NCBI RefSeq assembly: GCF_029525575.1
Contig: NZ_JAPDIA010000007.1
Location: forward strand, 310,001 to 374,000
Length of the DNA stretch: 64,000 bases
Source: Cohnella rhizosphaerae
Lineage (GTDB): Bacteria; Bacillota; Bacilli; Paenibacillales; Paenibacillaceae
Reading direction: 5' to 3'
This document shows positions 17,811 to 27,790 of this stretch, piece after piece. Position 1 is the first letter of the stretch. Every line of letters begins with the position of its first letter. Under the pieces are notes generated by a model. It was not told the origin of the DNA. It did not search any database and saw only the letters and a program-made list of their open reading frames with translations. The translations under genes and the position numbers were made by a program.

Positions 17811-19388
17811 ATGGCTGTAAATAAGACAGGCTTGGTTCTGCTGGTCACCATCCTATTCGCCGTCCTGCTCGCCGGCTGCGGCGGCTCCAATAACGAGAAC
17901 GGCGCAGCTTCCTCGGCGGCCGCCTCCAAGCAATCCGCTTCTGCTGCCGTCGCTTCGGACGATGCGGCTCAGGGAGACAAAGCCGATACGTCCAAGCCGG
18001 TGACGCTCAAGATGGTGCTGATCAGCGACGGCGCGCCGGACGCCAAGCTCGTCTACGAGGAGGTCAACAAGAAGCTGCAGCAGGATATCAACGCGACCGT
18101 AGACATCGAGTTTATCCCGTTCGCCGACTGGCAGAAGGCGTATTCGCTCAAGTTTGCCTCCGGCGAGGACTTCGACCTGATCGTGACGGCGACTTGGGGC
18201 CAGTTCGCCGATTATGCGCGCAAGGGCGCCTTCAAGGCGCTGACGCCCGAGCTGATGAAGACGTATGCGCCGCGCACGCTCGAGAGCTCCAAGCAGGAGG
18301 TGCTGGACGCCGGCACCGTAGACGGCCAGCTGTACGCGCTGCCGATGAACTACCGCGAGATCTCTGTGTACGGCTACGTCGTGCGGGGCGATCTGATGAA
18401 AAAGTACGGCATTAAAGCCATCGATTCGCTCGACGACTACGAAAGCTACCTGAAGGCGGTCGCCGAGGACGGCAGCGGGCTGGTACCATGGGAAGCGACC
18501 TCGTACGATAACTGGATCATCCCGCATATGCAGCTGCAGGAGCTGCGCGACCGATACGAGATGGGTACGCTTGGCGTGAGCGTCGACCTTGCCACGAATC
18601 AGATCGTCGATGCGTCGGCTTCCGATCCGCAGGCGCTTGCGCTCTATAAGCGGATGAAGACGTGGAACGAGAAGGGCTACATTTCCAAAAATTCGCTTGT
18701 CAACAAGGTATCCTCCAAGGATTCGTTCGTCAACGGCAAGAGCGCGACATTTCTGACGAACTTGCTTGACGCGAATGCGACCTTCCAGACGGTTCAGGCC
18801 GCTCATCCGGATTGGGACGTGCGGTTCTACCCGATCAACACAAGCAACAAGGTCGTCGCCAATTCTTACATGGCGAACGGCATGGCGATCAACGCCAAGT
18901 CCAAAAATCCGGAACGTGCGCTCATGCTGCTCGACCTGTTCAAGAACGATGCCTGGTATAACCAGACGACGACGTACGGGCTTCAGGGCAAGCACTGGGA
19001 CCGGTCGGCCGACGGCAAGCTGATCCTGCTCCCCGACAGCCCCAACTATCCGCCTGACGGCACCTGCCCTTGGGGCTGGCGCGATGAGCGCTACTATTTG
19101 ACTTCGAAGGACGGCCTGCCGAACTTTGACGAGGTGATGAAGTCGCAGCGCGACCGCGTAGCCCTTACGAAGCTGAACGATTTTCAGCCGGACCTCGACA
19201 AGATCAAGACGCAGCAGGCGGCGCTTGCGGACGTGGCCAGCCAGTATCAGGCGCCGCTCACGCTCGGCTTCGCCAAGGACGTCGACAAGGCGTACGACGA
19301 GTTGCTGGCAAAGCGCAAGCAAGCGGGCTTCGAAAAGCTGCAGCAGGAGCTGCAGGCGCAGATCGACCGGTACGTCGCCGCGAAGTAA
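17811..19388 (+). CDS. Extracellular sugar-binding lipoprotein, LplA/YtcQ type
   Basis: A 525-residue substrate-binding protein. The signal peptide ends in the lipobox LLAGC (Cys23), so the protein is anchored to the outer face of the membrane. A Ser/Ala-rich linker leads to the two-lobed domain beginning VTLKMVLISDGAPDAK. GEDFDLIVTATWGQFADYARKGAF and GQLYALPMNYREISVYGYVVR are the usual ligand-cleft regions. It delivers oligosaccharide to the two permeases upstream. GGGGGG precedes the ATG. Length and layout are normal for the family. Confidence 0.92.
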   Translation: MAVNKTGLVLLVTILFAVLLAGCGGSNNENGAASSAAASKQSASAAVASDDAAQGDKADTSKPVTLKMVLISDGAPDAKLVYEEVNKKLQQDINATVDIEFIPFADWQKAYSLKFASGEDFDLIVTATWGQFADYARKGAFKALTPELMKTYAPRTLESSKQEVLDAGTVDGQLYALPMNYREISVYGYVVRGDLMKKYGIKAIDSLDDYESYLKAVAEDGSGLVPWEATSYDNWIIPHMQLQELRDRYEMGTLGVSVDLATNQIVDASASDPQALALYKRMKTWNEKGYISKNSLVNKVSSKDSFVNGKSATFLTNLLDANATFQTVQAAHPDWDVRFYPINTSNKVVANSYMANGMAINAKSKNPERALMLLDLFKNDAWYNQTTTYGLQGKHWDRSADGKLILLPDSPNYPPDGTCPWGWRDERYYLTSKDGLPNFDEVMKSQRDRVALTKLNDFQPDLDKIKTQQAALADVASQYQAPLTLGFAKDVDKAYDELLAKRKQAGFEKLQQELQAQIDRYVAAK

Positions 19389-19415
19389 GGGACGTTCGGG
19401 AGGAAGGTGTGGAGC

Positions 19416-20674
19416 GTGCAAGAGAAGGGGCAAGGAAACGGACAAAAAAAACGAGCCGGAGAACGGGTCGGGCGGCGTGAAAGAGAACGCGTCCGTCGTC
19501 CGGGGACCGGACGCGTACATGCGGCGTCTCTACGCAGAGTCGCAAGCGCGTCGGGAGCAAGCGTCCGCCGGCGAGCGCTTCGATGCGATGCGGCTGCGGC
19601 TCCGGCGCCGCCTGCGGGCGGCGCTCGGGCTGGCGGCGGCGCGCGGCGGTGCGGACGGCGAGGCTGGCGGCGGCACGGACCGGGCGGGAGCGCGATCTCT
19701 ATCCGAAGCCGTACCGGATGCGGAGGGCTCGCCGTCCGGCGAGCCGATGTTCGATCCGCCAGCCGCGAGGCTGCTGGAGCGGGAGGCGTGCGAACACTAC
19801 ACGCGGGAGCGGATCGAGCTGCAGACGGACGAGGGATTGACCATGCCTGTATATGTGCTTATACCGACTGCAGGCAAGGGACCTTACCCGATCGTCGTAG
19901 CTTGCCACGGACACGGCTATGGAAGCCGGGAGGCGGTCGGGCTGGCGGCGAATGGCTCGCCGCTGGGCGCGGACACCGGTATTCACAGGCAATTCGCGGT
20001 TGAGCTGGCGCTGCGCGGCTTTGCCGTCGCCGTGCCGGAGCTGCTCGGCTTCGGCGACCGCCGGCTGCGCGAGGACATCGAAGCCGGACCGGGCGTCTAC
20101 AGCTGCTTCCGCATCGCGGCCCATCTGCTCATGCACGCTCGCACGCTGGCGGGCCTGCGCATCGCCGAGACGCTGCGCGCCGTCGATTATATGTCCGCGC
20201 GTCCGGAATGCGATGCCGAGCGGATCGGCTGCATGGGCTTCTCCGGCGGGGGGGCTCGTCGCCGGGTTCGCCGCTGCGCTCGATGAACGGATCGGCGCGA
20301 CCGTCCTGTGCGGCTACGCGAATCTGTTCAAGGACAGCGTGCTGGCGACCGCGCATTGTCTGGACAACTATATCCCCGGTCTGCTCGAGATCGGCGAGAT
20401 GCCCGATCTGCTCGGGCTGATCGCACCGCGCCGTCTGCTGCTGTCCTCGGGCACCGAAGATCCGTTGTTCCCGGTCGGAGCGGTGAGGGAGGCATGGGAC
20501 AGGCTGCGCGAGATTTACACCGCCGCCCGGTTTGATCGCGGCCAGTCGGCTGAGTCGATGCCGATGCCCGCGCTTCATCTGTTCGAAGGCGGACATGAAG
20601 TGAATGGAACCGTCGCCTACCCCTGGCTCTGCCAATGGGCGCACGAGACGGGTCCAGGACAAGAAGGAGGATGA
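19416..20674 (+). CDS. Alpha/beta hydrolase, acetyl esterase-like (two probable frameshifts)
   Basis: A serine hydrolase of the large dienelactone hydrolase/acetyl-xylan-esterase-like group. A HGHGYGSREA oxyanion region, the nucleophile elbow GFSGGG, the acid Asp in SGTEDPLFPVG and the His in FEGGHEV are visible. A G7 run at 20248-20254 shifts the frame just after the nucleophile. The start is uncertain: an A8 run at 19444-19451 probably also has one extra base, which would join a GTG at 19416 (behind GGAGGAAGG) to the main frame, giving 418 residues. Otherwise a GTG at 19477 or ATG at 19519 would be used. There is no signal peptide, so it acts in the cytoplasm, perhaps deacetylating imported pectic oligosaccharides ahead of the GH105 enzyme. 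Confidence 0.78.
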
Positions 20675-20677
20675 CGG

Positions 20678-21799
20678 ATGGCAGCCGATCAAGCGACAAA
20701 TGCGCCACTCGCATGGGCGCGTGCCGCCTGCGAAGCGCTGATGGCGGCTTACGAACCGGCGGAGCTGCCGCCCGCCCGCATGTGGCATTACCACCAAGGC
20801 GTATTTTTGTGCGGCATGGAGATGCTCGCGGAGCGGACCGGGGACGAACGGTACGACCGCTATATTCGCGGCTATGTAGACAGTCTGGTGGACGAACGAG
20901 GCAATCTGATCTTCCTGCGGGATGAGCTGGATGCCGTACAGGCCGGCCTGCTGCTGTTCCGGCTCGCGAAGCAGACCGGACTGGACAAGTACCGAACCGC
21001 GGCCGCCCGGCTGCGGGGCTTGTTCGACACGCTCAACCGGACGGGCTGCGGCGGCTTCTGGCACAAGGATTCGCTGCCGTATAATATGTGGCTGGACGGA
21101 CTCTACATGGGCGGCGTATTCGGACTCGCCTATGCCGCCGCTTACGGGGACGAGGAACTGCGCGGAACCATCCTGCTTCAGGAGCGGCTCATGCGGCGCC
21201 ACATGCGGGACCCGCAGACCGGTCTGCTCTATCATGCATGGGACGAGAGCCGCCGCATGCCTTGGGCAGATCCGGTCACGGGCTTGTCGCCGTCGTTCTG
21301 GGGCCGGTCCCTCGGCTGGTATGTGCTGGCCGTCGCCCAATTCATCGATCTGCTGCCGGGAGAGGCGCATGCCGAAGCCCGTTCGGAGCTGTCCGGCGCG
21401 CTGCGGGAGACGCTGACTGCGCTGATTCGCTATCAGGATGCCGACAGCGGCCTCTGGTACCAGGTCGTGGACAAGGGCGACCGGCCCGACAACTGGCTCG
21501 AGACGTCCTGCTCCAGCTTGTTCGTCTACGCGATCGCCGTTGCTGTTCGCCAAGGGACGCTGCCGCCCGAATGCGCCGAAGCCGCACAGCGCGGCTATCG
21601 CGGACTCGTCGAGCGGCTGCGGCAGGACGAACATGGCCGGCTCGTGCTGCCCGACATCTGCATCGGCACGGCGGCAGGCGACTACGACTATTATGTATCG
21701 CGCTCGACCAGCGCCAACGATCTCCACGGCATCGGTGCTTTCGTGATGGCCTGTGTCGCCGTCGACGCGCTGTCGGCCGGGGACAGGCAGCCCGCGTGA
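20678..21799 (+). CDS. GH105 unsaturated glucuronyl/rhamnogalacturonyl hydrolase
   Basis: Removes the unsaturated uronic acid from the non-reducing end of oligosaccharides made by pectate or rhamnogalacturonan lyases. The 373-residue protein has the GH105 (alpha/alpha)6 barrel pattern. It contains RMWHYHQGVFLCGM near residue 35 and FWHKDSLPYNMWLDGLYMG, whose Asp corresponds to the YteR/YesR catalytic residue (about 145). SFWGRSLGWYVLA and WLETSCSSLFVYAI also match. It has no signal peptide, so it is cytoplasmic. The ATG is three bases after the upstream stop with AAGGAGGATG before it. It is the last gene of the operon and gives the best clue to its substrate. Confidence 0.9.
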   Translation: MAADQATNAPLAWARAACEALMAAYEPAELPPARMWHYHQGVFLCGMEMLAERTGDERYDRYIRGYVDSLVDERGNLIFLRDELDAVQAGLLLFRLAKQTGLDKYRTAAARLRGLFDTLNRTGCGGFWHKDSLPYNMWLDGLYMGGVFGLAYAAAYGDEELRGTILLQERLMRRHMRDPQTGLLYHAWDESRRMPWADPVTGLSPSFWGRSLGWYVLAVAQFIDLLPGEAHAEARSELSGALRETLTALIRYQDADSGLWYQVVDKGDRPDNWLETSCSSLFVYAIAVAVRQGTLPPECAEAAQRGYRGLVERLRQDEHGRLVLPDICIGTAAGDYDYYVSRSTSANDLHGIGAFVMACVAVDALSAGDRQPA

Positions 21800-21821
21800 C
21801 CGTTATTTTGCCATCTATCTC

Positions 21822-21853
21822 GACAGGCGAGCCGCTGCAGCGGCTCGCCTGTC
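21822..21853. terminator. 32-bp perfect palindrome after the GH105 gene
   Basis: The half-site GACAGGCGAGCCGCTG is followed at once by its exact reverse complement, giving a 16-bp stem. It starts 23 bp after the GH105 stop. No T run follows on either strand, so it may be a transcript-stabilising or pausing hairpin, or a protein-binding palindrome rather than a classic terminator. Confidence 0.5.
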
Positions 21854-22347
21854 TGCATATGCGCCCGACATGGACGTCATCTTGCGAAAAATGTCCAGCA
21901 CTCTTCTGCAAAGCGGATATGCCCGCTCCAGCGGAATTCTGCAGCGGGACATCGACCGCGCCGTTCAGGCCGGCTACGGCGAGGAGAAGTTCGATTGCGC
22001 GAACAGCCGAACGGATTCAACCTTATCCGAACGGATTCGGCTATCCGCGCGCCCGCTTTTCCGCTATAGTGTGAAGGCGTTCGACACGGAGGGGGCATAC
22101 CGGGATCCGCAAGCGTTCCCATCGCCTCGACCGCACATATGCGGGAGACCGATGCGGCCGGAAGCTGCCGGACGAACGGGGCCGATCGCAGCGATGTCTT
22201 TACACTTGGCGACGTCAGCCCTTACGATGGATTGTAGGGAGCGTACCATGGCGGCCGCATGTTCACGACGACCGAATATGGAAGCGCTTGCCGGATCAAG
22301 CGTGCCGTCCCGGGGACGGAGCGGGCACGGAAAGGGGGGAGATGGGA
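21854..22347 (+). promoter_or_regulatory. Leader region of the second transport cluster with 20-bp-spaced direct repeats
   Basis: No convincing gene lies in this stretch. CCGAACGGATTC occurs at 22007 and 22027, exactly 20 bp apart, about two helical turns. A -10-like TATAGT is at 22065-22070, with no good -35. Tandem direct repeats upstream of a weak promoter are the usual site of AraC-type activators, such as the response regulator encoded downstream. The remaining 280 bp before the kinase look like an untranslated leader. Confidence 0.45.
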
Positions 22348-24118
22348 ATGTTCGATCGCAGATGGCGGACGAAGCTGCGGTGGCGGAATTGGAGGCTGCG
22401 GCAGAAGCTGCTGTTCTCGCTGATCGGTCTGGGCATCATTCCTGTCGTCGTCATCGGCGCATTCTCTTACGGCAAAAGCCAGGAAGCGATCCTCCGGAAC
22501 TCCAAGAAGTATACGATGGAGCTGCTGGGACAGATTAACCGGAATCTGACGTCGAAGATCGATGCGATGAATGCCGTCTCGCTCAGTCTCATTACCAATC
22601 CCTCCCTGAAAGGGATGCTGAACGAGAAGGACGAGATCCGGCGCGGCAAAAACCGGCTCGAGCTGGAGGCGCTGCTCCGCAATATGACGCTCAGCTCCCC
22701 GGATATCGGAGACCTCGTTCTGGTCGATCGCAGCGGGAACAAATACTGGGCCGGCGACGGTTACTTCAATCCGGCGATCGAATTCGTCGATACGCCTTAT
22801 TACCGGGAAGCGGCGCGGGCCAGCGGGAACAGCGTCTGGCTGGGCTTGTCGGACAATCTGATCAAATCTTCGCTGTATGGCCGCTCGGAGGTGATCCCTT
22901 CCGCAGCGGCTATCAAAAATTACACGACGAACGAGCTGCTCGGCATTCTCGTGCTGAATCTGAAGCGAACGGCGCTGTCCGGATTGGTACAGGACGTCTA
23001 CTTGCATCAATTGGGCAACATCGCCCTGCTGGATGCGAGCGGCCGGCTGATGCTGAGCGCGAAGCCGCTGCCCGAAGCGGCCGATCTGACGAAGCTTCCG
23101 GCGGCCAGCGGGGCGGACATCCGGAGGCTGGGCGGGGGAGGACTACTTCATGACCTACCTTCGCAACGAAGCGACCGGCTGGTCGATCGTCAGCATCGTG
23201 CCCAAGTCGGAGCTGCTCGCCAGCGCGCAGCCGATCCGCAGCGCCATTTTCGACACCAGCCTGCTCATCATTCTGTTCGGCATCCTGTTCGCCGTGCTGA
23301 TCTCGGACGATATCGTGCTCGGCTTCAACCAGCTCATCGCCCGCATGAAGAAGGTGGAACGCGGCGACCTGCAGACGAACATCCGGACGGATCGCCAGGA
23401 CGAAGTGGGCCTGCTCAGCAACAGCTTCGACCGGATGCTGCAGCGGCTGAACGATTCGATCCAGACGACGTACGAGCTTCACATCCGCGAGCAGCAGGCA
23501 GAGTTGAAGGCGCTGCAGGCGCAGATTCGTCCCCACTTCCTCTACAACACGCTGGATGCGATCAACTGGATGCTGATCGAGCGGGAGCAGTACGAGGTGA
23601 GCGAGGTTATACAGGCGCTGGGCGAGATGCTTCGCTACACGATACGGGGCTCCGAATCCCAGCGGGTGCCGCTTCGGGAGGAGGTTCGGCAGCTGGCGAA
23701 CTACTTGACGATCCAGTCCGTCCGCTTCGAGGAGCGGCTTAGCTGGAGCATCGACATCGACGCCGGGCTAAGCGAGCTGCCGATACCGAAGCTGCTGCTG
23801 CAGCCGATCGTGGAGAACGCCGTCGTGCACGGCATCGAGAGCCGAACAGAGGGCGGCATCGTGCGTATCCGCGGCGAGCGGTACGGAAGCCTGGCGCGCA
23901 TTGTCGTGGAGGACAACGGGCAGGGCATTCCCGCAGACCGGTTGGCCGCGCTGCTGCGGGACGACGGTCCCGCGACCGGCGGCTCGATCGGACTGCTGAA
24001 CGTGGAGCGGAGGCTGAAGCTGGCTTACGGGGAAGAAGCGGGACTGGAAGTGGAGAGCGAGCCGGGAAGCGGGACGCGGGTGGCGATCCGGCTGCCGGAA
24101 CGGAGGGAGCAGGTATGA
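22348..24118 (+). CDS. Sensor histidine kinase, YesM type (one frameshift)
   Basis: A 589-residue membrane kinase after correcting a G5 run at 23134-23138. It has a first membrane helix at about residues 20-40 (LLFSLIGLGIIPVVVIGAF), a dCache-like extracellular domain (VLVDRSGNKYWAGDGYFN, FVDTPYYREAA), and a second helix near 290 (TSLLIILFGILFAVLI). The HAMP ends DEVGLLSNSF, the His box is LQAQIRPHFLYNTLDAINW, and the ATP-binding boxes are VENAVVHG, DNGQGIP and GSIGLLNVERRL. The start is ATG 22348 or 22342 behind AAGGGGGGAG; 22348 has better spacing. The stop overlaps the regulator start by four bases. It is the first gene of a kinase/regulator/binding-protein triad. Confidence 0.88.
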
Positions 24119-25329
24119 ACATTTTGATCGCGGACGACGAGCCGAAGGTGCGAAGGGGACTCGCCGGCATCATCGAGCGCAGCGGGGACAGCCATTGGCA
24201 GGTCGTCGGGCTGGCGCACGACGGTCTGTCCGCGCTGTCGGCGGCGGCGCGCGAGCAGGTCGACGTGCTGCTGATCGATATCCAGATGCCCGGCCTGTCC
24301 GGACTCGAAGTGATCGAGCGCATCCGTCGCGAGGACCCGGATATGACGATCGTGATCATCAGCGGCTTCGCGGAGTTCGCCTACGCCCAGCAGGCCCTGC
24401 GGATGGGCATCTTCGATTATATTCTGAAGCCGGTCAACGCGGCGAAGGTGATCGACACCTTGCGACGCGCGGAGGCGATCGCCGCGGCGAGGCACGATCA
24501 GTTCGCGGGCTTGCGGGACAAGTTCCTGCTCGATCTGCTGCTGGAGACGGAGCCTTATTCGGCGGAGGCGATCGCGGCAGGCACTCGCAGATGGGGGCTT
24601 CCGAGCGGACGTTTCCGGCTGATGGCGGTTCAATCGCCGGCGGACGCGCCCCCGCCGTCGCTGCGAAGGGACGGTCCGCTGGGCGGACGGCTGGGCGCGG
24701 CTCCGATCCTCGCCGCGTTCCGGCTGTCATTCGGACTGAACGTCTTCCTCTACCCGGCGCCGGCGGACGAAGCTGCCGCTTGCGAGGCCGACATCGGCGC
24801 GGAGCAGGCGGTCCGGCGGACGTTCGGCGCGGTTCGCATCGCGTTCGGAGATGTCTTCGACGACTGGGCGCGGCTGCCCGATGCCTACCGCGCAGCCCTT
24901 TGGCGGCTGAAGGGCGACGCGGCGGCCGGGGAGGAAGCGCCGCTGCCCGAACCCGGCGAGGCGGATGGCTATTCGGCGATCGTCAGCCAGGCGATCCGGT
25001 ATATCCGCGAGCACTACGGCAGGGCGCTGCGGCTGGAGGAGATCTCGCGCGCGGCCTACGTGCACCCGCACTACCTGTCGGAGCTGTTCAAGAAAGAAAC
25101 GGGACGTAATCTCAGCGAGTATCTGACCGACTATCGCATCGGCCAGGCGAAGCGCATGCTCCGGGACATCTCCAACAAGGTGTACATGATCGCGCATGCC
25201 GTCGGCTTCAACGATCCGAAGTATTTTGGCCAGGTGTTCAAGAAAAAGGTCGGGATGTCGCCCGCCGAGTATCGGGACCGCGTCTTCCTGCAGCCCGAGC
25301 CCGTCGGCCGGGAAGGCGGTCCGGTATGA
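24115..25329 (+). CDS. AraC-type response regulator, YesN type
   Basis: Intact, 404 residues. Receiver domain at 1-120: acidic pocket ADDEP, phosphoacceptor in LLIDIQMPGLSG, Lys in YILKPVN. A variable middle domain of about 170 residues follows. The C-terminal AraC domain has IRYIREHYGRALRLEEISR, PHYLSELFKKETG and IAHAVGFNDPKYFGQVFKK. The ATG overlaps the kinase stop, and its own stop overlaps the next gene (ATGA), so three genes are translationally coupled. It probably activates this cluster, perhaps through the 20-bp-spaced repeats upstream. Confidence 0.92.
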   Translation: MNILIADDEPKVRRGLAGIIERSGDSHWQVVGLAHDGLSALSAAAREQVDVLLIDIQMPGLSGLEVIERIRREDPDMTIVIISGFAEFAYAQQALRMGIFDYILKPVNAAKVIDTLRRAEAIAAARHDQFAGLRDKFLLDLLLETEPYSAEAIAAGTRRWGLPSGRFRLMAVQSPADAPPPSLRRDGPLGGRLGAAPILAAFRLSFGLNVFLYPAPADEAAACEADIGAEQAVRRTFGAVRIAFGDVFDDWARLPDAYRAALWRLKGDAAAGEEAPLPEPGEADGYSAIVSQAIRYIREHYGRALRLEEISRAAYVHPHYLSELFKKETGRNLSEYLTDYRIGQAKRMLRDISNKVYMIAHAVGFNDPKYFGQVFKKKVGMSPAEYRDRVFLQPEPVGREGGPV

Positions 25330-26669
25330 AGCGGTCGCTGCTGGTCTTCGCGCTCGTCGCGGCTGCCGGGCTCATCGTCGCCAATCTGTTCCGGCAGACC
25401 GACGACTGGAAGGCGGATGCGCCCGCCGACGGGGGAGACGGGACGGCAGACGATCGTCCTGCGCTTCCTTACCGAGACTTGGCCGGGGCTGGACGCGGTG
25501 ATTGAAGCCTACGAAGGGCAGCATCCCGGTATCAAGATCGTTCGCCAGTCGTATCCGTACGACCAGCTGTTCGACGTGATCGACGTCAAGATGGGCACCG
25601 GGACGAGCGACATCGACGCGTTCGTCGTGGACGAGCCGATGGTGGCGGGCTACAGCCAGCAGGGCTATCTGCTCGCGCTCGACGATTACTTCGACGCCTC
25701 GGATCGGGAGGGGATGCTGCCGGGCTCGCTCTCCACCGGCTACTACCGCGACCGGCTGATGGCGGTGCCGATGAATACGTCCGAGCAGCTGTTGTTTTAC
25801 AACAAGAAGCTGCTGACCGAGGCCGGCATCGAATGGCCGTCGGAACGAATCGAGGACCGGCTTGCCTGGGAAGATGTCGTTGAGATGTCGCAGCTGCTCA
25901 TGAGCCGGCTCAACGACGGGACGGGCGGCCGCGAGCCGGTGTGGGGGCTGATGTTCGAGCAGATCGGGCGTCCTTATCAGATGCTGGCGCTGCCCAATTC
26001 GCTCGGCGGCAGGGGCATCGGCGACGACGGCGTCACGACGGACGGCATCGTCAACGACGAGGCTTGGGTCAGGTCGATGCAGTTCTACTCGGATCTGTTC
26101 AACCGCTACCGGATCAGCCCGAAGGGCGTGAAGGCCTACGAGAGCCGGAATCTGTTCCTGTCGGGGCAAATCGCCTTTTTCGTCGGCGGCACCTGGGACA
26201 TTCAGGGCTTTCTGACGGCCGAGCAGAAGCTGGACTTCGGCTATGCCCCCCCATCCGTACTTCCGCGACGGAACGCCGGTCACGCCCACGGGGGAGCTGG
26301 CATCTGGGGATCAACGTGCACGCGAAGCATCCCCGGGAGACGGCAGACTTCATCCGGTATTTGGCCATCGGACAAGGCGCGGACATCTGGCTCGGGGCGA
26401 ACGGCGATATTCCGTCCAAGATGTCGCTGCTCGACCGGATTCTGAAGGACGGGCAGTACGATGCCTTTCCGAACAGCGGCTTGCGAATCGGCGCCTACGA
26501 GGCGCTGCATACCGGCATGACGCGGCCCGTCACGCCCTATTATCGGGAGTGGGACAAGCGGATGACGGCCGCGATGGAGGACATCCGCAACGGAGCGGAC
26601 CCGAAGGAGATGCTGGACAAGGCGGCGTCCGACCTGACGCGACTCATGAAGCCCGAATCCTCACCTTAA
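25326..26669 (+). CDS. Membrane-anchored sugar-binding protein of the sensor triad (three frameshifts)
   Basis: An ABC-type substrate-binding protein (COG1653-like). It is held by an N-terminal membrane helix (LLVFALVAAAGLIVANLF) with no lipobox Cys, unlike the other binding proteins here. It has TWPGLDAVIEAYEGQHPGIKI, a MNTSEQLLFYNKKLL cleft segment and FFVGGTWDIQGF. Extra bases occur at G5 25431-25435, C7 26246-26252 and G5 26290-26294; removing them gives 446 residues with a continuous GTPVTPTGSWHLGINVHAK. Translational coupling to the kinase and regulator suggests it presents ligand to the sensor rather than serving only for transport. The transport binding protein of the cluster is the gene at 29641. 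Confidence 0.82.
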
Positions 26670-26685
26670 AACGCTTTACTCGCGG

Positions 26686-26711
26686 GGCGCCGATTTTTCG
26701 GCGCCTCTTTT
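26686..26711 (+). terminator. Intrinsic terminator after the sensor triad
   Basis: GGCGCCG (26686-26692) pairs with CGGCGCC (26699-26705) around a T5 loop, followed by TCTTTT. It separates the regulatory triad from the nucleoside hydrolase/transport operon. Confidence 0.8.
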
Positions 26712-26846
26712 GCGTTGCCGGGGCCGCGTCCGATTGCCGTGATTTTTCGACCAAAGCCGAACCGTGTGCCGTTATGTCCGCCGCGGCTATTCCTTATAGT
26801 TAAAGTATCGCATCGATGCCGATTGCATTGCGTTTAAGGGAAGGAT

Positions 26847-27788
26847 GTGCCGACATTGCAGACGAACAAAATCATTCTCGACACCGATATCGGGGACGAT
26901 ATCGACGACGCGCTGGCGCTGGCGCTCGCGCTTCGCTCGCCGGAGCTTGAGCTGCTGGGCGTGACGACCGTGTTCAAGAACGTGCGGGCGCGCGCCCAGC
27001 TGGCCCGCCGCCTGCTGGACCTGGGGGGCCGGCCGGATATCCCCGTCTTCGCAGGCTGCCCGCAGCCGCTCATCAACCGCGTGGACGACCGGGAGGTGCC
27101 TTGCCAATGGTCGGCGGACATGGAGAACGCCCGTTGCGAAGAAGAGGAATCCGCAGCCGGCTTCCTCGTCCGGCAGGCTGCCGCCTTTCCCGGCGAAGTG
27201 ACGCTCGTCCCCATCGGACCGCTGACGAACATCGCCGCGGCCATCGCCGCGTGTCCGGACTTCAAGAGCCGGATCAAGCGGATCGTGCTGATGGGCGGCG
27301 CCTTCCACTCGCACTTCGCCGAGTGGAACATCTACTGCGATCCCGAAGCCGCCCGCATCGTCTTCGAATCCGGCATTCCGGTCGTGGCCGTCGGACTCGA
27401 CGTTACGCTGAAGTGCCGGTTGAGCCGGGACGAGGTCGACGAGCTGAAGGCGATGACCGGGGTGGCGGGCGACCCGTACCGCAATTTTCTGATGGAGCTG
27501 GTGGATCGCTGGCTTCGCTTCTCCGGCAACCTGCCCGTGCTGCACGATCCGCTCGCCGTCTGCGCCGTGTTCGACGAAGCGGTGCTGACGCTGAAGCGGG
27601 AGGTCGTGCAGGTCGAGACGAGAGGCGAGTTCACCCGGGGTCTTACGTTCAACCGCACGGGCGGCGATTGGGTCAATCCGGGCGAGAGCGAGGAGGGCGC
27701 CTGGATCGCCGAAGAGGTCGATGCGCCGCGGTTTTTCGCAACGTTCCTGCCGCGCGTATTCGGAGCATCCTTCGCCGGAGGGCGCTGA
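26847..27788 (+). CDS. Inosine-uridine preferring nucleoside hydrolase family protein
   Basis: Hydrolyses the N-glycosidic bond of ribonucleosides using a bound calcium. The N-terminal signature LDTDIGDDIDDALAL holds the Asp cluster that binds calcium and ribose. VLMGGAF and the Asp of LPVLHDPLAV complete the active site. 313 residues, the usual length, and no signal peptide, so cytosolic. The start is a GTG behind AAGGGAAGG. It is followed two bases later by an LplB-type permease. A hydrolase of this type heading a carbohydrate-type ABC operon suggests import of nucleosides or other ribosides. The exact base preference is unknown. Confidence 0.9.
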   Translation: MPTLQTNKIILDTDIGDDIDDALALALALRSPELELLGVTTVFKNVRARAQLARRLLDLGGRPDIPVFAGCPQPLINRVDDREVPCQWSADMENARCEEEESAAGFLVRQAAAFPGEVTLVPIGPLTNIAAAIAACPDFKSRIKRIVLMGGAFHSHFAEWNIYCDPEAARIVFESGIPVVAVGLDVTLKCRLSRDEVDELKAMTGVAGDPYRNFLMELVDRWLRFSGNLPVLHDPLAVCAVFDEAVLTLKREVVQVETRGEFTRGLTFNRTGGDWVNPGESEEGAWIAEEVDAPRFFATFLPRVFGASFAGGR

Positions 27789-27790
27789 CG

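Noticed and set aside
21800..22341. Coding sequence continuing upstream of the second sensor kinase
   Set aside because: The frame is open from 21753 in one register but has no family similarity, crosses the 32-bp palindrome and lacks a ribosome site.
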